Source: Tetraselmis striata
Lineage: Eukaryota; Chlorophyta; Chlorodendrophyceae; Chlorodendrales; Chlorodendraceae
Length of the DNA: 64,000 nucleotides
Assembly: GCA_006384855.1 (NCBI GenBank)
Contig: VCJN01002137.1
Coordinates: 1-64,000, forward strand
Reading direction: 5' to 3'
Part shown: in pieces, positions 23,720-34,791 of the stretch
Position numbering within the stretch: position 1 is the first letter of the stretch
Layout: each line of letters starts with the position of its first letter
Notes under the pieces: generated by a model
What the model saw: only the letters and a program-made list of their open reading frames with translations
The model's database searches: none
Told to the model about the DNA's origin: nothing
Program-made: the position numbers and the translations under genes

Positions 23720-24540
23720 ACTAATAGCAACGTCTTCTGGCTAGGCGGTGCTGGATTTAATCATCATCATGCATATTGATTTGCCTCATCTTGTCCCATT
23801 TTGGACAAATGCTCCAAAACCAGCATTGCATATGCGTCGCGGCTGGGCTGCACGCTGATGAATGTTGCACTGCACCCTAGGCCTACAAACCCAAGCTACA
23901 CCACCCGTGAGTCTTCAGTAGTGATCGTAGCCCCGGGAACTAGGGTATAACCAAACCCTACGGTGCAAAATGAATTCCACGGTACAAAATAGGTTGAACT
24001 ACTGTTCCAGGCACCCGGTTGACCGATACAACGTCCTCGTAACCAAACTCTTCTCGTTGCAATAGCTCTGGCACCGCGAGGTATGTAGTCGTCCTCGCCA
24101 CTCGCGGATTTTGCTCCGACACGGCCGCTTTGGGCTAGCTCTAGAAAGTCGTGCGGGAACACTTGCTAGCAAGAGCTGCGGGTTCTAATTCCGGGTTCAC
24201 TGCGGCTCCCCCGCTGCCCGCCGTCATCGGCTGTCCCGCGACGCGTTGTCCTAAAGTAACTAGAGCCATGCATGTGCTCCGTCTCCATCAACAACACGTT
24301 CACGAGCCGTCAATTGGGCCAACCTAGATGTGAGCTCGCGCAGCAATGTAGATTGCGGGGCATACATGTCTGCTTGCAACGATTTGAGCATCGGCTCGGC
24401 GACGGGTTCTTCTCCATCTGGCATGGTGACAAAAGGACGTACGGATGTGAAGTACACTCACGGATGGTGAGCCGGGTGTGGCCTTGACACAACCTGTGAC
24501 CTTGCTCGCGACATGTTACGAGACAGTTAATATCGCTATG

Positions 24541-24770
24541 TGTAACACCGCGAAACTCCAAGATCATGGCAGGCTCAGCTGTTACGTCTCCTTTCATGTC
24601 ATCTACTCATGCATGTTGCATCCAAAAGGGCACAACGACGGGTGAACTAGTTACCCGTACCACTTAACAACAACGGTAGCCGGAAAAGCGGTTATGAAAG
24701 GAGGAAACCCCATTCACGGCCAGTTTATGGGCATAAACTAGTTTATGGCCATAAACTAGTTTAGATCATT
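24541..24770 (+). repeat. Direct repeat, right copy, flanking the DUF7869-like pseudogene
   Basis: Diverged copy of 20103-20286 in the same orientation, about 4.4 kb away. It carries an extra ~30-bp palindromic insertion before the shared 3' end (aaactagtttagatcatt). Confidence 0.65.
24734..24763. repeat. Perfect 30-bp palindrome
   Basis: The sequence reads the same on both strands, centred on TGGCCA, with arms TAAACTAGTTTA. A third partial arm (cagtttatgggcataaacta) lies immediately to the left. Within the right-hand direct repeat it probably arose by local duplication of the shared end. Confidence 0.9.
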
Positions 24771-26129
24771 ACGGTGCGGCATCCGCTGATGGGTAAAACA
24801 TAAATTGTAGAAATTATTCAAATTAAAAAAATGTTAAAATTGATAATATGCGCGCGCCGCTCGCGAGCAAAGCCTGTTTTTTTCCCCCATCCACACATGT
24901 CTCGACAGAGTGCGGGCGCGCACTGCAGCATGCCGTGCCAGGTCCGATGCTCCAGTTAGCTCACTCAGGCAGGTTTGGGAGACTGCAAGCAAGACCACCG
25001 AGCCGCCCTTCATATCCCCCAGCGTCAGAGAGGAGCAGTAGAAGGCTTGGTTAAGTTGGCATGATATAGGTGATAGGCCAGGGACAGGGCAATGCGGCTG
25101 GCTCGCTGCCGGGGTTGCTTACGCCTAGGACTAACGCTCGGGGGACTCGCCAGAGAAAGCGACATTGATCTCAAAGGTTGTCGCTAGCTAGTGCATGTAA
25201 GGTATTCTTTGTGAGCGCACTCCTATCCACTGACTATCATGTACCAATACCGTTCTGAGCTTAGTGGCGGCTCGAGAGCGTGCTCGCTGTCTCATCATAT
25301 GGCGAAGATTCATTCGCCATCCGTTGCCCAAGCTGCACAGCTCGTCTATGGATAACCCTCGCACTCACATGCGCGCGTGGCCCGGACTCCGAATCGGGTA
25401 ATATCTGGTAATACGCATCTCTCATCCATCCCGCCTCGTACGGGATAAGGGACGCTTGTAGAGAGCGGACGATGGTGTTGATCTTTTAGTAAGGATATTA
25501 GTACCAGCAGCAGCGCAGCATGCGGCGGTCGTAGTACTGGTACTGCCTTATTTACCATTCCACAAATTATTTCAGACATATTTTATCTATTTTAAATGTC
25601 TCGACAGATGATTGCGGCGCGCGCACTCCAGCAGTTTGTTACTGGGTTCCTGGCCTTTTCATAATTCACACCAGCAGTGCCCCACCTGTACCCGGTCATA
25701 ACTACCACGCGGGCCGGAAGGAGCAGGCCCCACCAGACGCAGCACCGCGCAACCGAGGTGGCGGCCCGAGGAGCCGACTTAAGCAGGGGGGAGGTGAAGC
25801 GTCACGGGGCGAAGCACACATAGCACCCACCCGTGGCGGAGGACTCAGACCCTCATCCAACGGCTGTCACTGGAGTGGCCAGCCCGCGGGTGCTCCGCTC
25901 ACGCGCAGGCTCTCTCCCCTTAGTGGGCGATAGGACATGATGGCTGCCGGCCTGTGCGGCGTTGGGAACTTGGCGCCACCGTGCCCGCCGCACAGCGTCG
26001 CGGGGCGGCGGAAAACCCGCACGCCGCGCTGCACATGCCGCTTTCCGCGGCTGCCTACCCCGTTACTCGCGCGGGCACGCTGGACGTCAACCCGGACGCT
26101 ACGAAGCCGGGCGCGGTCGTCTCCGGGCT
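24771..26129. other. Intergenic; nothing recognised
   Basis: No coding exon was found. Two ~40-bp stretches starting tgtctcgacaga (24897 and 25597) are similar, so a small dispersed repeat may be present. The 5' UTR of the next gene lies near the right end. Confidence 0.5.
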
Positions 26130-27151
26130 ATGGCTATGGCGGCGAGTACGGGGGCGGCAGACAGGTGCGAGTTCGGGGAGAGGGAGGGGGTGCTTTGCAA
26201 GAACAACCAGGAGTGTAACACCTTATTCGGGGCTTTTGTCATATCGTGGGTTCCTTCCTGCGAGACGCAGGCGAAGGCAGATAACCAGGCATGCTGCTGC
26301 GCGTTGGAGCACGCTGACATGGAGGTGTCCCACTGCCAGCAGGAGGAGCGGGAGCGGACAGGCTGGCTGCTCTGGCAGGTCAACGCGCTGCAGCGCACCT
26401 GGGGCGCTGTCCAAGGGCTGCTGGGGCGGCTCACGGATGCCGCATACCAGGCTGTACAACCGTACAACCTGACCTACCTACAGGTGCCAGCGAGCGTCGG
26501 CCTGTGGCCCTGTACAACTGCTTGTCACACAAGCCGTGCCATGATGCCCCCCCCCCCTCCCAGATGCTCACTCTCTACACGTCGCATCCGTTGCGCCAGG
26601 TGGATATAGGCGTTAAGATTGGGGCGGTAATTGCAGCGCTGCTGGTTGTCCGCAGCCTTGTGTCGGTGAGTGCACGGCCAGCCAATTTCCCACGGCCGTC
26701 TGCAGTTTTGACTCTGCTTCCAACGGCATGCAGGGCTGTTCGCGCGCGCACATGCGTGTGCAGGTGCGTGGGTTGGCGGGCTGTAAGGGGGGAGGGGCTC
26801 ACGCGCTTCCTTGCCTGCTGCCCTACCGGGCTGGCCAGGTGTTCACTACTCTGGCGATCGTGGCGGTGGTTGCATACGCCGTGCTCTATCTGATGAGAGG
26901 GCAGCTGCCGCCTAACAGCCCGCCTCCAGGTATGCGCCCTTGCCTACCGCGCCCATCCCTGCTCGCGCGGCAACAGTGCGCCACCATTCAGCGCCTGAGG
27001 CCGCTTGGCATTGCTGCGCGACTGTGAATACGCAGCAGACGAGCCTGAGGAGGCGGAGCGACCGGAATTCCGTTACAAGGGGCGCGTCCGCCGCAGCCAC
27101 GCCTCGAGCGACCTCGTGGATGTGTGGTACGAAGAGGACAGCAGAAAGTAG
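26130..27151 (+). CDS. Unknown cysteine-rich protein with a C-terminal transmembrane hairpin
   Basis: Four exons in phase: 26130-26483, 26564-26665, 26839-26929 and 27036-27151, giving 220 residues. I do not recognise the family. Residues 10-80 contain nine Cys (RCEFGEREGVLC, QACCCALEH), followed by an amphipathic Trp/Gln-rich stretch (QVNALQRTWGAVQGLLGRL). Two hydrophobic segments, about 134-152 (IGAVIAALLVV) and 153-172 (TLAIVAVVAYAVLYL), are almost contiguous and fit a membrane hairpin. The tail is charged (EPEEAERPEFRYKGRVRRS). No signal peptide is evident. The ATG at 26130 was chosen because upstream codons are an Arg-rich, UTR-like run; an in-frame upstream ATG exists at 25962. The last acceptor is a tandem CAGCAG, which would add or drop one residue. 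The intron phases support a real gene. Confidence 0.65.
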
Positions 27152-27700
27152 GGACATGCACGCAAACTGCAGTGTCCCCAGGACTGTACAGGAAATGCAA
27201 CAGCACTACGGGCATGGAGAGGGGCTTGCGGCAAGAGTTTGGGCAAGGGCTGGCCTCAAATTTCTGTATGAATTCCTTTCTGCTCTCTAGTAGGCAGCTG
27301 CCTGTCTCTGTGACCTTGTACGGCTGGAAGGCACCTGTCGCCCGAAATAAACAGCCACACATACTCAGATACTGTCAGGCGGCCAAAGCGATGGTTGGGA
27401 GGTTGCATATTTTTTGCATGTGAAATAACACTTCGGGTCTTGTTCAGGGCTGTCTCTGGTGGTCAGGCAGGATGAGCACCCCCCCTCTTCCCCCCGGCGC
27501 GCGCGCCTACTAGCACATTTTTTATCATGCTGATAATTGCCGCTTTGCTGCTGCTGTAGCGCTAATCCCATTAGCACTACACTAGTGCCCACATCTTTGA
27601 ATTGCGAATTGGAAGGTTTCGTCATAGCGCAATGCTTGATTGCTTGACAAACACATATCTCATGGAATGTTGTGTTTAAGTGCGCCCGGCGCTGATCGCT

Positions 27701-27740
<40 letters not shown>

Positions 27741-28844
27741 CTAATGGGCATCAGCCGGCCCCAATTGGGTGCCTGGCTGTAGCCCTGGGCATGTATCATG
27801 ATAACTGATGACTAATGGTTTTGTTGTTTATGTACTTGGTGCATCGGTTGGCCGCCACCTTCTTTGACGGCTTGCTGCTTTCGTGCTGTCGTGCACCACC
27901 TGTACTCCTGCTGCTGCTGCTGCTGCAGTGCACTCATCGGCATCCAGACTGCACGGGTACAGGGCATAGTTTGTCGCGTTGTCAAACCAGCAGCGCCCGC
28001 GTATCTGGCCAGCTTCGCGCGCTGTATTTGTCGCTGCCTCGGGAACGCGTAAATTGAGAGCGTTTAAAAGAGCACGAGGCGGCGGGATGGGCCCGTGCAG
28101 GGTACCCGTACCACCGGTAAGGATTACTATACCTGGTACGGTTCGGGTAGCACGCGCGGATGATTTTTTGCAATTTTATACGGGTACAGGTAGTCCATTC
28201 TCCAGGACCTAAAAGTAACCGTGAAGTTCGCCCCGAAGCCGCCCCAGCACTGCTTCGTTCTGGAGCTCTTGCGCGAGCTGTAGTCGTTGGCCTGGCATTG
28301 ATAGACCATCTCCACATTCGAACCCCGAAGGGCTAAGGATAACCCATCAACCGGGTAATATACACCCGGGACACGCCGGGCCGAGATTGCCGGAATACTT
28401 CCACCAGGATTCGATCTCGAGACCTCTCGCATAAGAGACCTCTCCAGGACCTATTAGCGACTAATTTTTAAAAATTATAATAGAACTGTGTTAATTAATC
28501 CGCCGCCACAATCTAACGATGCGGCGCGGCAGGTACCAGTACAGTGTACAGAGAATGAGCAGAGGAAGGCACTACCGGGCACATGATTAACCTCGAACGT
28601 CGCGACTCGTCGTTCCATCTGCTGGCCACAACTACCGGTACCAAACCACCCAAGCGGGCGAGTCGCAGCCGCAGAGATCTGACCGAACCACAAGGGTTCC
28701 CCAGAACACCGGAGGCACGTCACGAAAACACCAAGCTGTCCATCTAGACAGGGCACCCCCGTCCACGTCAGGCCTAGGCAGCGGATTCGCCAGCCCTGGC
28801 TCTCCTGGCACCGGAAGCAGAAACAAAAAACGACATATCGCGGG
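27152..28844. other. Intergenic with a 38-nt G-run
   Basis: The downstream side of the unknown gene has AATAAA at about 27345 but no TGTAA close by. A pure G-run spans 27703-27740. The stretch 28080-28440 has an open minus-strand frame and looks like a repeat, but nothing could be identified. Confidence 0.5.
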
Positions 28845-29423
28845 ATGGCGAACCGGCGCGTCGTGTCGCTTGGGAGCCTCGCGCTCCCGCTGCTGCTTCT
28901 CTGCATGGTGGCCGCCCCGGTGGCGGAGTGCCGGATCCGCTTCAGTGATATGCTCATGGACAGGCCTGACCGGATCCGACCCGTGATGGCGGGTGGCAGC
29001 GGCGGGATGGTGAGCACGATGCACTTCACCCACCGTTCCCACTCGTCGACCAACGTGACAGAGACCACGCTGACGCAGTACGACTCGGGGCGCAACTCGA
29101 CCGTGACCGAGGAGTGCCTGCAGATGAACACAGATGGCGTGGTGTGCGTGGAGTCGACTGACAACGGCAACACCACTGAGACCTCGGTCACCTCGCACGA
29201 GTTCGTGGAGACGCCGACCGAGCCGCTGGCGGAGAGCGCCGGGCAAAAGCAGCAGCCTGAGGAGGGTGAATCCCCGGTCGCGGGCGCAGAGCCCGAACAG
29301 CAGAACACGGATACGGAGGAGGTAGAAGAGGAGGAGAAGGGTACCAAGATGTCCTTCCAGGAGGTGTTGAGGGACCACCTGGGGAATCTGTTCCAGGAGC
29401 GGGTTAGCATTGTGCTGGGTTGA
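28845..29423 (+). CDS. Secreted, Thr/Glu-rich protein of unknown function
   Basis: Single-exon frame of 192 residues ending in TGA. The start RRVVSLGSLALPLLLLCMVA with APVAEC following is a classical signal peptide with likely cleavage near residue 28. The mature part has three N-glycosylation sequons (NVT, NST and NTT between about 65 and 110) in a Thr/Ser/Glu-rich context (TETTLTQYDSGRNSTVTEE), followed by an acidic, Gln- and Glu-rich region ending EEVEEEEKGTK. The C-terminus (FQEVLRDHLGNLFQERVSIV) could form an amphipathic helix. No family is recognised. A TGTAA about 50 bp after the stop and the signal peptide favour this strand over the longer antisense frame. It could be an extracellular or cell-wall protein. 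Confidence 0.65.
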   Translation: MANRRVVSLGSLALPLLLLCMVAAPVAECRIRFSDMLMDRPDRIRPVMAGGSGGMVSTMHFTHRSHSSTNVTETTLTQYDSGRNSTVTEECLQMNTDGVVCVESTDNGNTTETSVTSHEFVETPTEPLAESAGQKQQPEEGESPVAGAEPEQQNTDTEEVEEEEKGTKMSFQEVLRDHLGNLFQERVSIVLG

Positions 29424-29474
29424 TCTGCCAGCAACAACACTTAAAGAAATGCCGTTAGTCTTGTTAGTTCCTGC

Positions 29475-29479
29475 TGTAA
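29475..29479 (+). terminator. TGTAA polyadenylation signal candidate
   Basis: TGTAA lies about 50 bp after the stop of the secreted-protein gene, a typical green-algal spacing. Confidence 0.55.
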
Positions 29480-30639
29480 GCTCAGTCAGCGGTTTTAAAT
29501 GTGACACTTAGTTGCGCATGTGACACCTAGTTGCCGTGCCGACATGGCTTCAAATTGGCGGATTGTTTTGAGGTTCTGGTGTCGTGACAGAGTGATGGCA
29601 ACATCTACGGCTCCTGGTTGATTACGGGCTTTTGGCAAGGCTTCATATTTCTAACTACTCATATATAAAAAAGTGTGAAAGCAATGATGCCCTGAGCCAC
29701 TTATATACCTAAAACAGCGAGCGACCACACAAACATACTCAAGGATTTACCACTGTATTGGTATGTCATATGTGCTCCCCTGACTGTTAAACCCTATCAC
29801 CACATGACGCGCTTGGCAGCTGGATCGTGCAACACCAGCGCATCAGCAGCAGCAGATGATACGATATGCAACACGCAGCTGTGCCTGCGCCGGTGAATCA
29901 TGCAATATCGGTACCCATGCAGGCACTTGTGCACAGCTGATGCAGCGGCCTGATGAGTGCCCTCACAGTACCCCGTGCACTGCTTGAGCATGCCAACGCC
30001 CTTGCGTTGGTGTGCCCCTACTTTGCATTTAGAGTGCATGTGATGCATTGCATGATGTCGGGAAAAATGTACGATACAAAATGCGGTGGAATGGCATCAC
30101 ACCCTGGCCCTGTATGGTACATCATGTGCACATTATTTCCCTTTTTGTGCACTGATAACATTCAGTATAAAGCCCCCCTCCATCACGTTTTAATGGGGTT
30201 TAAGCCCCTCCCCCACAGCCCGCCCCCTCTTGGCTTGCAAAATAATTTATCAGTATTTGTAAAATGCCCTTTTCATTTCTCCGAGATCTCATTTCCTGGG
30301 CGCGCGAGCCGCCCGTTGCAACACGCAGAGTTAGGGTCTTTAGAGGACGATACCTATACGGCACCATAATGGCAAACGTCTTCTCTTCCGTAGGATTCAT
30401 CCTCCGTAAAGCTCAGCTTCGGCGCGCCATCGCCGTAGTGATCGACTGGCGCGACGACCTGCGGCATTCCGCGCGATCAACGAGACATCGCCCGCTGACC
30501 CACTCTCCAGCAGCGTCGCCGAGCGCGGTCTAACAGCGGTCATTTGCGCAGCGATCCACATCAGTAGCGACCCAACCACTAGACGTGGCGGGCATCCGGA
30601 CCGTGCGCAGTCGCGCGCTGGGCGCCCTCAGACAACGTC
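29480..30639. other. Intergenic; upstream region of CPI1
   Basis: No coding exon is supported. The last few hundred bases before 30640 are GC-rich and probably hold the CPI1 promoter and 5' UTR. No TATA box was identified. Confidence 0.5.
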
Positions 30640-33600
30640 ATGGGTGCCCCCCCCCCCCCCCCCCCTCGCGCGCTTCTGCCCCGCACACCCGCCGGTGTGG
30701 ACTGGTGCATCAGGCCTGCCCTCTCACGGCTAGCCCCCCCCCCTCCCCCCCCCCCCCACACACACACCCCCCTTCCCGCCCCCCCCCCCCCCCCCCCCCC
30801 ACCTCTCGCACCCATGGCCCCACATACTCGCCCGCTCTAGGCGATCCCGTCACTACAGCCTGACTGTCATCGCAATTGCTTGCACACCATTGCAGGCTGT
30901 CTGCGCATGGCTGTGCGAGTCCAGTGGGGCTGATCAGGCAGCATAATATGTTGATGCAGCAGGAAGGGGGGGGGGGGGGGGGGGGGCGGTGTGTGTGTGT
31001 GTGTGTGGGAAGGGGGGATGGGGAGTCTACAGCAGCAGCAGGCAGCAGCTGCGCCAAATCGCACTGGCACACTGCCCGACCACCACGCCACTATGCTGCC
31101 ATGCCATCATCCCGGCTGAGGCCATCCTGAGGCCATCCCGGCTGCTCTACGAGCGCAGGCGAGAAGGACGTCGCGACGGAGTCGCTGTGGCTGGCGCCGA
31201 CGCCCAGCAAGCGCTGGGCGGAGTGCTTCTTCCTGGCGTACAGCCCGGTGTGGATAACCTGGGCGCTGGGTATCGTGGTGCCCTTCGGCATCTATGAGGT
31301 GTGCGCCGTCTGGCTGCCTCATTTGGCCGACATGTCTTGCCCAATGCCCGGCCAGCCTGAGGAGTCCAAGACGCTGGCTGACTGCGGGGCTTGGATGGTG
31401 CTGGGGGTGGGCAGTACGCAGGCAAGGTGGGCTACATGGTCATATGCCTGGCGGCGTCTGTGCCGTGCGTGGCGGTGCCGGTCTTCCTCGTGGGCAAGGC
31501 GAGCCCCCCCCCCCCCCCCCTCCCCTCTCCCCCGAAATTCCCAACTCACTGCTCCCACGATGCTGCCAGTGTGCAAGGAGCAGAAATGCCAGCCAACCCA
31601 CGGTGCAAAGCTGAGCTCTGTGTCTCCCTGCTGCGTAATGGTTCGTTCATCACAGGCAGACGCAGGCACACCGTTGCTGCAGCGCTACTGGGTGCGGGTG
31701 GGTGCCCCCCCCCACCCAACCATCAACCCAGCACCTCCAGAAACAGGGCGGGCTTCACAAAGAGAAGCAGGGAGGGAAAGGGGGGGGGGGGTGAGCCGAT
31801 TTGCCATCTTCAAATGGGGGCATTGACGCCTGGGCTGCCTGCTTGCCCGTTTCCTCCTGACCAGGCCAACATCTGGATCGCCATCTTCAGCTACATCGGC
31901 AACTACTTCTGGACGCACTACTTCTACAAGCTGCTCGGCGCGTCCTACACCTTCCCTGCCTGGAACCTCAACGAGGTGACCCCCTTTCCCCCGCACAGAC
32001 ACCCATTTAACATCTTGAACCGATGTCAGGCTGAGCTTTGCTTTATTGATGCGGGTTTCAGAGGCACTATCTGAACTGCGCCCGCTTGAACTGGTTTTAT
32101 TACTTGTAGCAAGACGTCTACCGCCATTCCAAAGAGTTCCAGAGAACTCTCCGCCCTCCCCCCCCCCCCCCAAACACACACACCGCCAGCGCCACCACTA
32201 ACCCATTCCCAGCTCTTCCGCTGCAGGTCCCCATCTGCCTGTACTTCATGACGCACGCCTACTTCTGCTTCTACCACGCGCTGTCCAACGTGCTCCTGCG
32301 CCGCGTGCGACCCCGCCCCGCCTTGCCCGCCCCCCCCCCCCCCCCCCCCGCCGCTGCAACCTCTCCGGCCAGCGGCACCTCGATCCGCTCACTCCCCTCC
32401 TCCGCTTATTCCGCCACTGCTGCAGGTCCGCAATGCCGTGCGGGGGCAATCCTGGCTCGTGCAGCAGCTGGCGAGCGCGGCGCTGGTGCAGCCCCCCCCC
32501 TCCCCCCCCCCCCCCCCTCTCTACGTATTGACACATACATTCATGCATACGTGTGTATATGTATGTGTATGTGTGTTTGTCTATGTCCTTGTCTATTGTT
32601 TTGATTATATGTGTCTATATGTCATTGCCGTCTCCCCCAGCAAGCCAGTAAGTCAAGTCATTACGCAGTCTATCCTCCAGAAACCAGAATGGTCAACGGG
32701 CTGTCTACATGCCTTGTTTATGTTTTTGTTTATGTGTATTATATAAGTGTGTTTGTCTATGTGTTTGTCTATTTGTATGATTATCCTTTGTCTATTTTGT
32801 CTATTTTTGTCTTTGTCTATTTTTGTTATTATGTATGCGTCTATGTGTCATTGCCGTCTCCCCACAGCAAGCCAGTAAGTCAAGTCATTACGCAGGTTAT
32901 ATCCTCCAGAAACCGCAACGGTCAATGGGCTGTCAGAACACAGGTCTACAGGATTATTTTGGTAGAATAAACTGCATTCCGAACCCACTCTTCGAGCTCA
33001 CCAAATACTGGTGTCTTTGACCCCCCGCACGAACAAGCAAAACCGCACCCCTCTCACAATCCATCAAGACGCATATCACAAAAAGGTAGAAACGGAAACG
33101 CCGACTTGGTGGTGCGAAACACTTCATTACTTTGAGACCCGCGGACCCGGTCAAGTGCTACGGTGCGTATGGATCCGGCCATCGTCCGTGCGGGGCCGTC
33201 TCTCCGTCGGCCGCTCGCTGAAGTCACCATGCGTGACAGGTTGCCTCCACGCATCAGTCAGTGTTATCAGTCCGGGTCATCCTCCAGCCATCCTGGATGC
33301 CATCTCTCTCCTTTCAGAAACTCCCCCGCGATCGCCACTATACAGCCCGCCACATCTTGACAAAAGCTGTGAGCGTCTTCCTGACCCCCCTTCTCCTCCC
33401 CGCCGCCCTGTTTAACAGATATTCCTGCTGTCGTATGCGACAGCCTACGGCGAGACGCTAACCATCTCAGCGGTGAGGGCCCCTGCCCCCCCAGTGTCAT
33501 CCTTGGCGGAAGCCCCCCCCCCCCCCCCCAACCCCCCACCCACCCGCAGCACTGGCACATTGAGCGTGAAGAGCTCCGCGTAAGGATACAATCCTGAAAG

Positions 33601-33659
33601 CAACAGCACACCCCATGAACAGCACCCTAGCGGAAGAAGCGCGACCCTGCTGCGCCGGA

Positions 33660-33690
<31 letters not shown>

Positions 33691-34791
33691 CCTGATCTCT
33701 GTTGTCATATGCGGGCCACAGCGCCCCGCTGCCCACCTCTCAAGCTCCCTGGTGCCGACCTCATGCCCCGCTGTGCGCCTGCCCGCAGTTCCCGTACTAC
33801 TCGTTTGAGGACCGCGACCGCATGTACACCGTCGGCTCCCTCTTCTACGCCATCTACTTTTTCGTGAGCTTCCCCATGTTCTTCCGGTGCGCCTCCCCCC
33901 CTACACACAGCACTTTCCTCCCGCCGACCCCTGTAATTGACAGTCGTCAGAATGACACGGCCCCCCTGCAGCCCACCTTGCGATGCCGCCTTCCTGTTAA
34001 GCTAGCAGCCGGGCTGAATATGAACTGGGATCCGCTGCCTGCAGGATGGATGAGGATCCCAAGCGGCCGTGGACCAACTCGCAGGCGGCGTTCGACGCGC
34101 TGGTGGGTCCCCCCTGCCCCCCCCCCCCCCCCCCCCCCAACCCACCCAATGCCCCGCATGTCCCCTCTCTTCTGCTCTCGGCCTGCCGCACCTCTGAGAC
34201 CATCCACCTTGCCGACCCGCTGCTCGGCACTTCATGCTGTCACTCTCCATGCGGCAGTGGGGCGATATTCATTATGCATGCAACTTTGATTATGCACTCA
34301 GCGATATCACGCAATGCCTCCAAACGGTGACGTCCGTGCGGGGGACCGGTGCCCTACTTGTGATGAAACCGCTGAATCCGCCTCCCCTCCCCCCCCCCCC
34401 CACCCGCTGCCGTGGGTGCTCTAGGCTGCCGGCATGCTGGTCACTATCATCCTGGACCTGTGCGCCCCCCCCCCCCCCCCCCCCCCGCCCCACCCTTCCA
34501 TTTCACTTCTTACCTCGGGCTTACCTCCATCAACTCTGGCAGTCGCCGCATCATGCTCATGTCATGTCCACGGTCCTGCATCTAGCCCGGCGTACCCCCC
34601 CCCCCCCCCCCCCCCCTCCAACCTGATTTAGTGATCTCTTGGCCGCAGGTGGCGGATCTCCTTTGGCGCGATCACTGACACCACCGGTGCCGCTTCCGGT
34701 CAGCCCCCCCCCCCCCCCCCCCCGCCCCCCCACCCCCACCCTACCCCGCCGGCCTTCTCTCGCCGCAACCCTCGTTTCAGCTGCCATCTAG
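30640..34791 (+). CDS. CPI1: Cycloeucalenol cycloisomerase (cyclopropyl sterol isomerase)
   Basis: Thirteen exons in phase: 30640-30643 (ATGG only), 31159-31298, 31415-31498, 31656-31697, 31865-31975, 32227-32304, 32426-32485, 33419-33472, 33789-33886, 34045-34102, 34425-34459, 34649-34698 and 34781-34791, giving 274 residues; the Arabidopsis enzyme is about 280. The enzyme opens the 9,19-cyclopropane ring of cycloeucalenol to give obtusifoliol, in ER membranes. Landmarks agree closely with the plant protein: SLWLAPTPSKRWAE, LGIVVPFGIYE, NYFWTHYF, GASYTFPAW, FYHALSN, LFYAIYF, VSFPMFFRMDE and LVTIILDLWR. Several hydrophobic segments fit a multi-pass membrane protein. Intron 3 (31499-31655) starts with GC, not GT, and only that choice keeps the alignment length. 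The first 4-nt exon and the last 11-nt exon are inferred from phase. Most introns carry a C-run soon after the donor. Confidence 0.92.
32623..32934 (+). repeat. Direct repeat pair inside CPI1 intron 7
   Basis: Copies at 32623-32705 and 32849-32934 share cattgccgtctccc, cagcaagccagtaagtcaag, tcattacgcag and aaccgcaacggtcaatgggc or its variant. The intervening bases are TGT/TAT-rich simple sequence. Each copy has a 3'-splice-like CAG and a 5'-splice-like GTAAGT seven bases apart. Confidence 0.75.

Noticed and set aside
28240..28440. Possible tRNA or tRNA-derived SINE on the minus strand
   Set aside because: ggttcgaat and gatcgaatcc resemble B boxes, but no paired T-stem, acceptor stem or good A box could be built around them.
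28475..29440. 321-codon minus-strand ORF over the secreted-protein gene
   Set aside because: It mirrors the plus-strand gene, which has a signal peptide, sequons and a nearby TGTAA; the antisense translation shows only Ser-rich low complexity.
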